Notes: generated from the letters alone by a model not told the origin. A stretch of DNA of 64,000 bases from Caballeronia arationis (GCF_001544975.2 NZ_FCOG02000028.1:1-64000); one strand, 5' to 3'. Counted from the stretch's first letter, positions 26,141 through 35,492 are shown. Program-made: numbers and translations.

Positions 26141-27223
26141 TCACGCGAGCCGTTCGGCAATGGCCTTGCCGACGTCGGTCGTGCTGGCGCGGCCGCCGAG
26201 GTCGCCGGTATGCGGACCTTCCTTCAGCACCGCTTCGATCGCGGCGAGGATCGCGTCGTGCGCTTCGCGCTCCGGGCCCCGGCCGTTGCCGAGGAAATCG
26301 AGCATCATGCCCGCCGACCAGATCATCGCGATTGGATTGGCGATGTTCTTGCCCGAGATGTCCGGCGCCGAGCCGTGCACCGGCTCGAAGAGCGACGGGA
26401 ACGTGCGTTCGGGATTCAGGTTGCCCGAAGGCGCGATGCCGATCGTGCCGGTGCAGGCGGGGCCGAGGTCGGAAAGAATGTCGCCGAAGAGGTTGGTCGC
26501 GACCACGACGTCGAAGCGGTCCGGATTCAGCACGAAGCGCGCACAGAGAATGTCGATGTGCTGCTTGTCCCACTTCACGTCCGGATGCAGCGCGGCGACT
26601 TCGGCGGCACGCGCATCCCACCAAGGCATGCTGATCGAGATGCCGTTGCTCTTCGTCGCGACCGTGATCTTCTTCTCGCGACGCTCGGCCAGATCGAATG
26701 CGAACTTCAGCACGCGCTCGGAGCCCTTGCGCGTGAAGATCGACTGCTGCGTCACGAACTCGCGATCCGTGCCCTCGAACATCGTGCCGCCCACCGACGA
26801 ATACTCGCCTTCGGTGTTCTCGCGCACGATCATCATGTCGATGTCGCCCGCCTTGCGGCCCGCGAGCGGCGAAGGCACGCCGTCGAAGAGACGCGCCGGG
26901 CGCAGGTTGATGTACTGGTCGAATTCGCGGCGGAACTTGAGCAGCGAGCCCCAGAGCGAGATGTGATCGGGCACCGTGTCGGGCCAGCCGACCGCGCCGA
27001 ACAGGATCGCATCCGCGCCTTCGAGTTGCGCCTTCCAGTCGTCGGGCATCATCTGGCCGTGCTTCGCGTAGTAATCGCAGCTCGCCCACTCGATGTGCTG
27101 GTATTCCAGCGCGATGCCGAAGCGCTTGCCGACAGCGTCGAGCGCGCGCAGCCCTTGGGGCATCACTTCACGGCCGATGCCGTCTCCGGGAATTACGGCG
27201 ATGCGATACGTTTTGCTGGTCAT
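26141..27223 (-). CDS. ttuC: Tartrate/D-malate dehydrogenase (beta-decarboxylating family)
   Basis: This 360-residue member of the isocitrate/isopropylmalate dehydrogenase fold family has IPGDGIGREVMP at the N-terminus and substrate residues in LRPARLFDG and RENTEGEYSSVGG. Metal-binding aspartates lie in the NLFGDILSDL segment, and EPVHGSAPDISGK precedes NPIAMI. The pattern fits TtuC/DmlA enzymes, which oxidise tartrate or D-malate with NAD. It is first in the minus-strand operon, with GGAGACCCGC before its ATG and a divergent LysR gene like that of DmlR/DmlA pairs. Confidence 0.82.
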   Translation of the reverse strand: MTSKTYRIAVIPGDGIGREVMPQGLRALDAVGKRFGIALEYQHIEWASCDYYAKHGQMMPDDWKAQLEGADAILFGAVGWPDTVPDHISLWGSLLKFRREFDQYINLRPARLFDGVPSPLAGRKAGDIDMMIVRENTEGEYSSVGGTMFEGTDREFVTQQSIFTRKGSERVLKFAFDLAERREKKITVATKSNGISISMPWWDARAAEVAALHPDVKWDKQHIDILCARFVLNPDRFDVVVATNLFGDILSDLGPACTGTIGIAPSGNLNPERTFPSLFEPVHGSAPDISGKNIANPIAMIWSAGMMLDFLGNGRGPEREAHDAILAAIEAVLKEGPHTGDLGGRASTTDVGKAIAERLA

Positions 27224-27287
27224 GCGGGTCTCCTGATCGAAATGTCGATAACGATTAGTTTATTCCTGCTGGATCGTCATAAAATTC

Positions 27288-27303
27288 GGCTTTTGGTTAA
27301 GCC
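27288..27303. promoter_or_regulatory. LysR-type inverted repeat between ttuC-like and lysR genes
   Basis: GGCTT-TTGGTT-AAGCC forms a perfect 5-6-5 inverted repeat 15 bases before the LysR start and 65 bases before the divergent gene. That is the usual place for a LysR recognition site. Binding is inferred. Confidence 0.45.
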
Positions 27304-27317
27304 ACTATGCACGAATC

Positions 27318-28232
27318 GTGAAGAAAGCGCCGAACCCCACGCCGAACCTCGACGACCTGCGCGTGTTCTGCCTCGTCGCCCGCAAGGCCAGCTTCAGCGC
27401 GGCGGCGGACGCGCTCGCGGTATCGGCGGCGTATGTCAGCAAGCGCGTGAGCGTGCTCGAAGCCGATCTCGGCACGCGCCTCTTGCATCGCTCGACACGC
27501 CGCGTCGCGATCACCGAGGCGGGTGAGCGCGTCTACGCGTGGGCCGAGAAGATTCTGGACGACGTCGACCAGCTCGTCGAGGACGTTTCGACTACCCGGC
27601 GGCTTCCGCGCGGCACGCTTTCCGTGTCGAGCAGCTTCGGCTTCGGGCGGCATGTGGTCGCGCCGGCGCTCTCGCGCCTGACCGAGCGCTATCCGCAACT
27701 GAGCGTGCGGTTCGAACTGTTCGACCGCATCGTCGATGTGGCGGGCGAGGGCTTCGATCTCGATGTGCGCATCGGCGACGAGATCGCGCCGCATCTGATC
27801 GCGAAGCGCCTTGCGTCAAATTACCGGGTCCTGTGCGCATCGCCCGCTTATCTGGAGCGGCACGGCGCGCCGCGTGCGCTTGCCGATCTCGCGGCGCATC
27901 CGTGCCTTGCAATCAAGGAACGCGATCATCCGTTCGGCGTGTGGCGGCTTTCCGTGCGCGCCGAAACCACTTCGATCCGCGTGACGGGGCCGCTCTCGAC
28001 CAATCACGGCGAAGTGGCCGTGCAATGGGCGGTGGAGGGGCGCGGCATCGTGCTGCGTTCGATGTGGGACGTGCGGCCATTGCTTGCGAACGGCACGCTC
28101 GTGCAGGTGCTGCCGGAGGCGACGCAGAGCGCGAACGTGTGGGCCGTCTATCCGGAGCGGCTCGCGACGTCGGCGAAGGTGAGGGTGTGCGTGGATTTCC
28201 TGAGCGAGGAGTTCGCGCGCTGGCCCGGCTGA
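27318..28232 (+). CDS. LysR family transcriptional regulator, DmlR-like
   Basis: This 304-residue regulator has an N-terminal winged helix (FSAAADALAVSAAYVSKRVSVLE) and the LLHRSTRRVAITEAGERVY hinge region common to the DmlR/AaeR branch. The frame opens with GTG at 27318. An ATG at 27307 runs straight into a stop, so the GTG start is the first usable one, although no strong ribosome site is seen. It is divergent from the dehydrogenase operon and is its probable activator. It is convergent with the Lrp gene, 19 bases apart. Confidence 0.9.
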   Translation: MKKAPNPTPNLDDLRVFCLVARKASFSAAADALAVSAAYVSKRVSVLEADLGTRLLHRSTRRVAITEAGERVYAWAEKILDDVDQLVEDVSTTRRLPRGTLSVSSSFGFGRHVVAPALSRLTERYPQLSVRFELFDRIVDVAGEGFDLDVRIGDEIAPHLIAKRLASNYRVLCASPAYLERHGAPRALADLAAHPCLAIKERDHPFGVWRLSVRAETTSIRVTGPLSTNHGEVAVQWAVEGRGIVLRSMWDVRPLLANGTLVQVLPEATQSANVWAVYPERLATSAKVRVCVDFLSEEFARWPG

Positions 28233-28251
28233 AGCGGGCACATCGCGCGAT

Positions 28252-28749
28252 TCAGGGATGATGCTGCGAGAAGAGCGTTTCGAGCGGATAGTGCGACTTC
28301 ACGAACGGCGACTTGATGATCACGTAGCTGAAGTACTTTTCGATGCCGATATCGCGTTCGAGCAGCCCTTCGATGATGCTCTGATAGTGGCTCACGCTGC
28401 GCGTCACGAACTTGAGCAGGTAATCGTAGCCGCCGCTCGCGAGATGACACTCGACGATCTCGTCGATATCCTTGATCGCGTTGACGAACTTGATGAAGTC
28501 TTCGCGGCGATGATCGGCGAGCGTCACTTCGGTGAAGACGATCTGCACGTCGCCGAGCTTTTCGAGCGCGATCTGCGCGCCGTAGCCGATGATATAGCCC
28601 GCCTTCTCCAGGCGCTTCACGCGGATGAGGCAGGGGCTCGGCGACAGACCGACGGCATCGGCAAGCTCGACGTTGGTGATGCGGCCTTTCTTTTGCAATT
28701 GCGAAAGGATCCGCAGGTCGATACGGTCAAGCTTGCTGTCGTTGCTCAT
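28252..28749 (-). CDS. Lrp/AsnC family transcriptional regulator
   Basis: This 165-residue protein has an AsnC-type helix-turn-helix near residues 20-60 (RITNVELADAVGLSPSPCLIRVKRLE) and a C-terminal RAM effector domain (VECHLASGGYDYLLKF). Such proteins sense amino acids. It lies 59 bases downstream of the aminotransferase on the same strand and probably controls it. Paired TTTTTTACCA/TGGTAAAAAA sequences upstream of the aminotransferase are possible sites. Confidence 0.92.
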   Translation of the reverse strand: MSNDSKLDRIDLRILSQLQKKGRITNVELADAVGLSPSPCLIRVKRLEKAGYIIGYGAQIALEKLGDVQIVFTEVTLADHRREDFIKFVNAIKDIDEIVECHLASGGYDYLLKFVTRSVSHYQSIIEGLLERDIGIEKYFSYVIIKSPFVKSHYPLETLFSQHHP

Positions 28750-28808
28750 TGTGTTGGATCGTAGGGCATCTTTGAAAAACGTCCGCCGATCTTATCACGC
28801 GATTTTTC

Positions 28809-30218
28809 TCACGCAGCCGCGCGTGCGGGCGCCTTGCCTGCGGCGTTGAGCGCGGCGCGCACGTCGGCTTGCGCGAGCACGTCGTCGAGCGTCTTTTCGA
28901 GGCGTTCGAACAGCATGTCGAATTCGCTTTCCGTATAGCAGAGCGCGGGCGCGAAGCCGAGGATGTTGTCGTTGAAGGCGCGGAACACGAGCCGGTTCTG
29001 ATAGGCGGCGGTCGCGATGCGCTCGGAGAGCTTGAGCGACGGATCGAAGCCCGCCTTGTTCTCCTTGTCCGCGACGAGTTCGAGCGCGCCGAGCAGGCCG
29101 CGATGCCGCGAATCGCCGACGAGCGGATGCGCCGTGAGCGCGTCGAGCCCGAGAGCAAAGCGCGGCGCGCGTGCCTGGCCGTTGGCGAGCAGGCAGCCCT
29201 CGTGATAGAGGCGCATCACTTCGAGGCCGATTGCGGCGCTGACCGGATGCGCCGAATACGTGTGCCCGTGACCGATCGCGGCGGCCGGATCTCCGCCATC
29301 GGCGATGCCCTGGTAGATCGCGTCGGACATGAGGACGGCGCCCATCGGCGCGTAGCCTGCGGTAAGACCCTTCGCGACGGTCATCAGGTCCGGCTCGACG
29401 CCTTCGCCTTCGCAGGCGAAGAGCGGGCCGGTGCGCCCGAAGCCCGTGATGACTTCATCGGCGACGAAGAGAATGTCGAGCTTGCGGCAGGCTTCGCGCA
29501 TCGCTTTCAGCCAGCCGGCCGGCGGCACGATGACGCCGCCCGAGCCCTGGATCGGCTCGCAGAAGAAGGCCGCGACGTTTTCCGCGCCGAGCGCGGCCAC
29601 CTTTGCTTCGAGCGCGGCGACGGAGGCGGCGATCAGGGCGTTGTCATCGGCGAAGGTGTTGCGGTACGCATAGGGCGACGCGATGTGATGCTGATGGGGC
29701 AGCGGCAGGTCGAAGTGGCGGTGGAAGGCGGGCAGCGCGGTGAGCCCGGCACCGATCGACGACGAGCCGTGATAGCCGCGTTCGAGCGCGATGATGTGCT
29801 TCTTCGACGGGCGGCCGGTCGCGTTGAAATAGTGCGTGATGAAGCGCAGCGCGGAATCGACCGCATCGGAGCCGCCCAGCGTGAAGTAGACGTGCTGCAA
29901 CGAAGCGGGTGCTTTTTCGACGAGCTTCGCGGCCAGTTCGATGGCCGGTTCCGAGCCGAAGTGGAAATAGCTGGTGGCGTAGGGGAGCCGCGTCATCTGC
30001 TCGGTGGCGGCCTTGACGATGCTCTCGTGGCCGTAGCCCGTATTGACGCACCAGAGGCCCGAAAAGGCGTCGAGCAGTTCGTTGCCGTCGATGTCGCGCA
30101 GGAACACGCCGTGGGCCGATTCGAGCACGGTGACACCGCGGGCTTCGTGGGCGCGGTAGCTGACTACCGGGTGGATCAGGTGCTTGCGGTCGGCTTCGAT
30201 AAGCGATTGGGTCGACAT
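28809..30218 (-). CDS. Class III (omega) aminotransferase
   Basis: This 469-residue PLP enzyme has LWCVNTGYGH near the N-terminus, the cofactor-binding aspartate in FVADEVITGFGRTG and the Schiff-base lysine Lys283 in VAKGLTAGYAP. It matches the aspartate-aminotransferase-family omega-transaminases such as beta-alanine:pyruvate or putrescine-type enzymes. It probably deaminates an amine or omega-amino acid to an aldehyde. The nearby Lrp gene suggests amino-acid-responsive control. The AT-rich promoter is described separately. Confidence 0.9.
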   Translation of the reverse strand: MSTQSLIEADRKHLIHPVVSYRAHEARGVTVLESAHGVFLRDIDGNELLDAFSGLWCVNTGYGHESIVKAATEQMTRLPYATSYFHFGSEPAIELAAKLVEKAPASLQHVYFTLGGSDAVDSALRFITHYFNATGRPSKKHIIALERGYHGSSSIGAGLTALPAFHRHFDLPLPHQHHIASPYAYRNTFADDNALIAASVAALEAKVAALGAENVAAFFCEPIQGSGGVIVPPAGWLKAMREACRKLDILFVADEVITGFGRTGPLFACEGEGVEPDLMTVAKGLTAGYAPMGAVLMSDAIYQGIADGGDPAAAIGHGHTYSAHPVSAAIGLEVMRLYHEGCLLANGQARAPRFALGLDALTAHPLVGDSRHRGLLGALELVADKENKAGFDPSLKLSERIATAAYQNRLVFRAFNDNILGFAPALCYTESEFDMLFERLEKTLDDVLAQADVRAALNAAGKAPARAAA

Positions 30219-30241
30219 GGACGGTCCTCGGACGGGGTGGG

Positions 30242-30295
30242 TTTTTTACCATTCCATGGTACGGGGTTGCTTCGCTCGCGCGTGGTGGTAAAAAA
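30242..30295 (-). promoter_or_regulatory. Inverted AT-rich repeat upstream of the aminotransferase
   Basis: TTTTTTACCA (30242-30251) and TGGTAAAAAA (30286-30295) are perfect inverted 10-mers about 34 bases apart. TACCAT...ATGGTA lies within the left part. They lie just upstream of the aminotransferase start and resemble Lrp-type AT-rich operators. The Lrp gene downstream is the likely partner. Confidence 0.45.
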
Positions 30296-30393
30296 ATGGC
30301 CAAACCGTTTGGACGATGCGTTTTTTCTTGCTCTACAGCATTTTGTGCTGGGGGGCGGGGGTGGGGTGTTGTTGAACACCGTCTGATGGTTCT

Positions 30394-31019
30394 GCGCTTC
30401 TATGGAACTTGCTTTGTTAGTGGTCTATTAGCACTGCCCCTGTCCGGGGCGGGACTTACTTTCTTTGCTGCTGCAAAGAAAGTAAGCAAAGAAAGCAGCT
30501 AGGAGGCCAACGGTATTAGGACGTGACCACACCAGCAGTACCGAGTGGCCCAGCGCCTAAGTGTCGCCCCCAAAGGACCACCGGGCTTGGCGCGCGCACG
30601 CACTGACACCCCTCGCAGTCCAACAGAGTGGTAAGCACTGCGTTCCGGTCCGTCCACGCTTCGCTCGGACGACGGGCACAACGAGAACCAGTGGATCGCA
30701 ATCTCGACCGCGAAGCTCAACTGCGCGGCTGGATGTACCTCTTGTCCAGCGAAGCGAAAACGGATGAATGACTGCTGTGCCAATTTGTTGGCTGTGCTAT
30801 GACACAGTGCGTGCCGCGCGCCAAGCCCCTTAAGTTCTTTGAGGACGACACTTAGGCGGTATGTCCACTCAGTCCTTCAAAAGCGTTGCCGTCCTAAGAC
30901 TGCTGCATGAAAAGCTGCTTTCTTTGCTTACTTTGTTTGCAGAAGCAAAGAAAGTAAGTCCCGCCCCGGACAGGGGCAGAGCAAATAGACCACAAAGAAA
31001 GCAAGTTCAATAGAAGCGC
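30394..31019. repeat. Composite repeat: arm (copy 2) - core - inverted arm (copy 3)
   Basis: Copy 2 of the dispersed repeat spans 30394-30573 in minus orientation, with its palindrome at 30456-30485. A 264-base core follows, then copy 3 at 30838-31019 in plus orientation, where the palindrome (30927-30958) has decayed by a few substitutions. The core is the reverse complement, with differences, of 56119-56382. Together they form a large inverted repeat between the aminotransferase promoter and the 3' end of the GhrA-like gene. I see no secure gene, although a 68-codon frame (30561-30767) is kept in both cores. Confidence 0.85.
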
Positions 31020-31071
31020 AAAACCATCCGACGGTGTTATCCCGCGAGCGGACGCAAGAACCCACGTCTAT

Positions 31072-31998
31072 TCAATACCCGCGCGAGCGATCAACCTGTC
31101 CAATCATGTTCAACCCCGCCCGATGCCGTCGAATATTCTCAAGCACGACATCGACGGCAGTCTCGGGCCGGGTGGCGCTGGCGATATGGGGCGTGATGCG
31201 CACGCGCGGATGCGTCCACAAAGGATGGTCAGCAGGCAAAGGCTCCGGCTCGGTAACATCGAGAATCGCGCTATCGAGATGCCCGCTCGCAAGCGCCGCA
31301 AGCAAATCCTCCTGATTCAGATGCGGCCCGCGCCCGACGTTGACAACAGAAGCGCCCTTCGGCAAGGAAGAAAAAACCCGCGCATTCAACATCCCGCGCG
31401 TAGCGTCCGTCAGCGGCAGAAGACAGATCAGCACGTCCGTGCGCCCGAGAAACGCATCGAGTGAATCGATACCCGCAAAACACTCGACGCCATCGATCGC
31501 CCGCCCCGAGCGGCTCCATCCCGCGCAGGGAAACCCAAACAGACGCAGCCGTTCAAGAACCGCCGTCCCCAGTACGCCAAGCCCGAGCACGCCGATACGC
31601 CGTGAAGCCGCTGCGCGCACCGGCATTTCGCGCCACTCGCGCTTCTGCTGAAACCCGGCGTAGTCGAAGAGATCGCGGTGAATCGTGAGCACCGCCTGCG
31701 TCACATACTCGACCATCCCCTCGACAATGCCCGGTTCGATCATCCGCACCACCGGCACATGCGCCGGCACGCCCGACAGGTCGAACTGATCGATGCCCGC
31801 GCCCACCGAAAAGATCACCTGGAGATTCGGCAGCGTGCGCGTCGGATCGTCGGGCGGCATCCACGCGGCAAGATAACGGACCGATGCGGGATCGCCGACG
31901 TCCGGCCACAGCCGAAAACCCAGTTCCGGCGCCTTCTGTGCAAAGAGCCGCGCCCATTGTTCGCCGCGCGCGGGATCGGCTTTATAGAGGAACGTCAT
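31072..31998 (-). CDS. ghrA: 2-hydroxyacid dehydrogenase, glyoxylate/hydroxypyruvate reductase A-like
   Basis: This 308-residue D-2-hydroxyacid dehydrogenase has a Rossmann motif GVLGLGVLG, the VNVGRGPHL arginine loop, Glu of DVTEPEPLP and catalytic His of ITPHIAS. Length and sequence match GhrA, which reduces glyoxylate and hydroxypyruvate. The gene starts 3 bases after the GNAT stop, so the two form an operon. A composite repeat lies just past its end and may terminate transcription. Confidence 0.85.
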   Translation of the reverse strand: MTFLYKADPARGEQWARLFAQKAPELGFRLWPDVGDPASVRYLAAWMPPDDPTRTLPNLQVIFSVGAGIDQFDLSGVPAHVPVVRMIEPGIVEGMVEYVTQAVLTIHRDLFDYAGFQQKREWREMPVRAAASRRIGVLGLGVLGTAVLERLRLFGFPCAGWSRSGRAIDGVECFAGIDSLDAFLGRTDVLICLLPLTDATRGMLNARVFSSLPKGASVVNVGRGPHLNQEDLLAALASGHLDSAILDVTEPEPLPADHPLWTHPRVRITPHIASATRPETAVDVVLENIRRHRAGLNMIGQVDRSRGY

Positions 31999-32001
31999 GG
32001 T

Positions 32002-32883
32002 TCAACAGACCGCCTGGTTGATGATGCCGAATTGTCTGACTTCACGATCGACCGCAAGCACGCCGTTCTTCGCCATCTTCACCACCGTGTCGACGCGCGC
32101 GAGCCCGAGTCCTTCCAGCCACTCCGAAAGTCCGCTGTCACCGGGTGTGTCGATACGCACGAACACGCCCGCGTTGAGCGCCAGCCAGTGGCTGATAAGC
32201 GCTTTCGCGCGGCTCGAATCGGCGGAGTCGGGCGCGACCACCGGCCCGATCGCATAACCGCGTCCGAAGCGGCGGAACAGCGCGAAGCCGAGAAGTTCGC
32301 CGTCACGGTCGAGCGCGATGCTGCCCGCCACGTCGAGCAGCGCGGGCAACAATGCGCTGCGATCCAGCCCGCTCGCGCGCGAAGCCAGTTCGATCAGGCG
32401 CGGCGCGTCGTTCGCGCCGATCGGGCGCAGCCGCTCGCCGGGCGGCAGCGAAACCAGCGGCGGCTGGAACGCGGCGCCCTGATGCTGATGGATCGTGCCG
32501 ATCTCGCGAAAGCCGAGCCTCTCGTAGAGCGGCTTGCCGGCGGGCGTCGCGTGCAGGATGGTCGTGCGCTCGCCGAGTTCTTCGAGCAGCAGTTCCATCA
32601 GCCGCCGTCCGATCCCGGCTCCCTGCCGCGCGGGCGACACGATCACCATGCCGAGCGACGCCGTATCGCGCCCGTACTTCCAGCAGAGCGCCGTGCCGAC
32701 TACCCCGCTCGCATCCTCGGCGACGAAACCCTTGCCCGCGTCGACGACGAAACGCCAGTCGTCCGCGCGATGCGGCCAGTTCAGTTCGGTCGTGAGCGCA
32801 TGCGCGGCGCCGATGTCGTCGGCGGTGAACGGTCTGTACGTGGGCGCTTCGGGTTGCGCTTGCTTCTCTCTCAGGTCGGACAC
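32002..32883 (-). CDS. GNAT family N-acetyltransferase (two GNAT domains)
   Basis: This 293-residue protein has an N-terminal GNAT domain with the acetyl-CoA loop VSPARQGAGIGRRLM and a second, weaker GNAT-like half (LDRSALLPALLD, GYAIGPVVAPDS). This is the usual layout of the double-GNAT 'GNAT family N-acetyltransferase' group. The substrate is unknown. It is first in a two-gene operon with the hydroxyacid dehydrogenase. An ALDH gene diverges 241 bases away; that gap holds no gene. Confidence 0.85.
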   Translation of the reverse strand: MSDLREKQAQPEAPTYRPFTADDIGAAHALTTELNWPHRADDWRFVVDAGKGFVAEDASGVVGTALCWKYGRDTASLGMVIVSPARQGAGIGRRLMELLLEELGERTTILHATPAGKPLYERLGFREIGTIHQHQGAAFQPPLVSLPPGERLRPIGANDAPRLIELASRASGLDRSALLPALLDVAGSIALDRDGELLGFALFRRFGRGYAIGPVVAPDSADSSRAKALISHWLALNAGVFVRIDTPGDSGLSEWLEGLGLARVDTVVKMAKNGVLAVDREVRQFGIINQAVC

Positions 32884-33124
32884 GCCGGCCTCCTTTGTCT
32901 AAAGACTCACGCCGTCACTCTCGCATTGCAGTGCAGCGTTGACTAGGACGATCTTTCTATCGCATCCGCGTTCGCCGTGCACGATGCGAATCGATGCAAA
33001 ACATGAAGTCGGCGGGTCCACAACGAGCGCGTTGTGCTGAATCCCCCTTTTTGTCAGCGACATATGCCGGCCCCGCAGGCCTACGATTTGAGGCATCACA
33101 CGACACGAGTCAAGGACCCACGCA

Positions 33125-34603
33125 ATGGACAGTTTCGATCCGGCCAGCATCGTCGTGCGCGGCGGGCATTTCATCGGCGGCGAGTATGTGGACGATGATG
33201 CGGCGCGCATCGATGTCGCGCGGCCTTCGGATGGCGTCGTCTACGCATCGGTGCCGATCGCCGACGCCGCCATGATCGACCGGGCAGTGGAGAACGCCTG
33301 GACGGCGTATCGAACGAGCGGCTGGCCAGGCATGGCGCCGCGCGAACGCGCGCGCATCCTGCGGCGCTTAGCCGACCTCGTCGCCGCCGATGCCGGGACG
33401 CTCGCGCCGCTCGAAGCGCTCGGCTCGACGCGGCCGGTCCGCGATGCATTCGCCTGGGACGTCCCGTACACGGCCGAGGGTATCCGGTTCTACGCGGAGT
33501 TCGCCGACAAGCTTGGCGGCGAGGTGATCGCGACCAGTCACGATCACCTCGGCATGACGATCGCGGAGCCTTATGGCGTGATCGGTGCCATCGCTCCGTG
33601 GAATTTTCCGCTTGTGATGGCGTCGTGGAAGATCGCGCCCGCGCTCGCAGCAGGCAATGCGGTCGTGCTGAAACCCTCGGAGATGACGCCGTTCTCGGTG
33701 CTGCGCCTGGCCGAACTGGCGGTCGAGGCGGGCGTGCCGAAGGGCATCTTCAACGTCGTGCAGGGCGACGGTCGCACGACCGGGGACGCGCTCGTGCGCC
33801 ATCCGCGCATCGGCAAGGTCACTTTCACCGGATCGACAAAAACGGGTGCCGCGATCATGGCCGCGTGCGCCCAGACCGGCACGAAGCCCGTCACGCTCGA
33901 ACTTGGCGGCAAGAGCCCGCAACTCGTCTTTGCCGATGCGCCGCGTCTCGACGATGTCGCGCGCCGCATCGCGGGCGCGATCGCGGGCAATGCGGGGCAG
34001 GTGTGCAACGCGGGCTCACGGTTGATCGTCGAACGCTCGGTCGCGGACGATCTCACGGCGCGCATTCGCCGTATCTTCGCCGAACTCACGCCGGGCACGA
34101 CCTGGACGCCCGGCACGACGCTGCCGCCGATCATCTCCGAGCCGCAGGCAGCGCGCATCGAGGCCATCGTGGAAAGGACAGTCGCGAGCGGCGCGCATCT
34201 CCAGTGCGGCGGCACGCGCGCCGACGGCAGAGCGCCCGGCGCCTTCTATTCCCCGACGATCCTTTCGAATGTGACTGCGCAATCCGAAGCGGTGCGCGAG
34301 GAAGTGTTCGGCCCGGTCCTGACGGTTCAGACCTTCGATACCGAAGAAGAAGCGCTCGCCCTCGCGCAGCATCCCGACTACGGGCTCGCGGCGGGCGTGC
34401 ATACGGCTGACATCGGGCGGGCGCTGCGGCTCGTGCGCGGCATCGAGGCGGGCACCGTGTGGGTGAACCGCTACGGACGCACCAGCGACTTCATGATCCC
34501 GACCGGCGGCTACAAACGCTCGGGCATTGGCAAGGACCTCGGTCGGCAGGCGTATGAGGCGAATCTGCGCTTCAAGAGCGTGCTGATCGACCTGCAGTCT
34601 TAA
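33125..34603 (+). CDS. Aldehyde dehydrogenase family protein
   Basis: This 492-residue ALDH has PWNFPLVMA, the general base in LELGGKSPQLVF, the catalytic Cys in GNAGQVCNAGS and the C-terminal GGYKRSGIGKD. AAGGA precedes its start. It is followed, after a 195-base gap with two inverted repeats, by an HAD gene and an amine/amino-acid oxidase gene. It may oxidise the aldehyde released by that oxidase. The same trio (HAD, oxidase, ALDH) occurs again at 58.8-64 kb. Confidence 0.88.
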   Translation: MDSFDPASIVVRGGHFIGGEYVDDDAARIDVARPSDGVVYASVPIADAAMIDRAVENAWTAYRTSGWPGMAPRERARILRRLADLVAADAGTLAPLEALGSTRPVRDAFAWDVPYTAEGIRFYAEFADKLGGEVIATSHDHLGMTIAEPYGVIGAIAPWNFPLVMASWKIAPALAAGNAVVLKPSEMTPFSVLRLAELAVEAGVPKGIFNVVQGDGRTTGDALVRHPRIGKVTFTGSTKTGAAIMAACAQTGTKPVTLELGGKSPQLVFADAPRLDDVARRIAGAIAGNAGQVCNAGSRLIVERSVADDLTARIRRIFAELTPGTTWTPGTTLPPIISEPQAARIEAIVERTVASGAHLQCGGTRADGRAPGAFYSPTILSNVTAQSEAVREEVFGPVLTVQTFDTEEEALALAQHPDYGLAAGVHTADIGRALRLVRGIEAGTVWVNRYGRTSDFMIPTGGYKRSGIGKDLGRQAYEANLRFKSVLIDLQS

Positions 34604-34652
34604 GCGCCCGATGCACTGATCGTGGCCACCGCAGACTCTGCTGTGAAGCCCC

Positions 34653-34775
34653 CTCAAAACGCAGCGATTGTGTTTTTGAGCGCCCCTAATCAGCGACACC
34701 CCCGGTTTTTGCGCTGTTTAAATCTTCAACAGGAATGAGCTTCCCTGTTTTCGCCACTGAACTCCGCGGGAGTTC
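34653..34775 (+). promoter_or_regulatory. Leader with two inverted repeats before the HAD/oxidase/ABC operon
   Basis: CTCAAAA (34653-34659) and TTTTGAG (34674-34680) form one inverted repeat that may end the ALDH transcript or act as an operator. A second, GAACTCC-GCG-GGAGTTC at 34759-34775, is perfect and lies 23 bases before the HAD start. It could be an operator or a leader hairpin for the operon. I could not place a convincing promoter. Confidence 0.45.
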
Positions 34776-34798
34776 ACATCAACGATAGGACCATCATC

Positions 34799-35467
34799 AT
34801 GATCGATTTCGAGCCGAAGTACATCACGTTCGACTGCTACGGCACGCTCACCAAGTTCCGCATGGCCGACATGACGCGCGAGATGTACGCGGACCGCCTG
34901 CAGGGCGCGGATATGGAGAAGTTCGTCGCGTTCTTCTCGGGCTATCGCCGCGACGAGGTGCTCGGCGCCTGGAAGCCGTATCGCGACGTCATTGTGAACG
35001 CGGTGCGCCGCACGTGCGAGCGCATGGGCGTGGAGTTCAACGAAGCCGAAGCCGAGAAGTACTACACGGCCGTGCCGACCTGGGGCCCGCATCCGGACGT
35101 GCCGGAAGGCCTGTCGCGCCTCGCGAAGAAGTACAAGCTCGCGATTCTGTCGAATGCGTCGGACAATCAGATCCAGAGCAACGTCGACAAGCTCGGCGCG
35201 CCTTTCCACAAGGTCTTCACCGCGCAACAGGCGCAGTCGTACAAGCCGCGCATGCAGGGCTTCGAGTACATGTTCGACCAGCTGGACTGCAACCCGGAAG
35301 ACGTGCTGCACGTGTCGTCGAGCCTGCGCTACGACCTGATGACCGCGCACGACATGGGCGTGAAGCACAAGGCGTTCGTCAAGCGCGGGCACGAGCCGTC
35401 AACGCCGTACTACGACTATTACGAAGTCGACGACATCGGCGGCCTCGCGACGCTGCTCGGCCTGTAA
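34799..35467 (+). CDS. HAD-superfamily hydrolase, haloacid dehalogenase type II-like
   Basis: This 222-residue HAD protein has nucleophile Asp12 in FDCYGTLT, motif II serine in LSNASDN, a Lys in SYKPRMQGF and a final acidic-type loop in HVSSSLRYDLM. Family members include L-2-haloacid dehalogenases and phosphatases. A real dehalogenase role is doubtful here, because it opens an operon with an amine/amino-acid oxidase and peptide-type ABC transporter. A related HAD gene occupies the same kind of position at 58816. The true substrate is unknown. Confidence 0.85.
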   Translation: MIDFEPKYITFDCYGTLTKFRMADMTREMYADRLQGADMEKFVAFFSGYRRDEVLGAWKPYRDVIVNAVRRTCERMGVEFNEAEAEKYYTAVPTWGPHPDVPEGLSRLAKKYKLAILSNASDNQIQSNVDKLGAPFHKVFTAQQAQSYKPRMQGFEYMFDQLDCNPEDVLHVSSSLRYDLMTAHDMGVKHKAFVKRGHEPSTPYYDYYEVDDIGGLATLLGL

Positions 35468-35492
35468 GACGCCCACCGCCCGAGGATACCCG

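Noticed and set aside
30499-30783. 94-codon minus-strand frame in the composite repeat
   Set aside because: It crosses the boundary between arm and core and lacks a counterpart of equal length in the other composite. Judged spurious.
34799-35467. Calling this gene a haloacid dehalogenase with confidence
   Set aside because: Only general HAD motifs are visible and the context is amine/amino-acid catabolism, so only the family is claimed.
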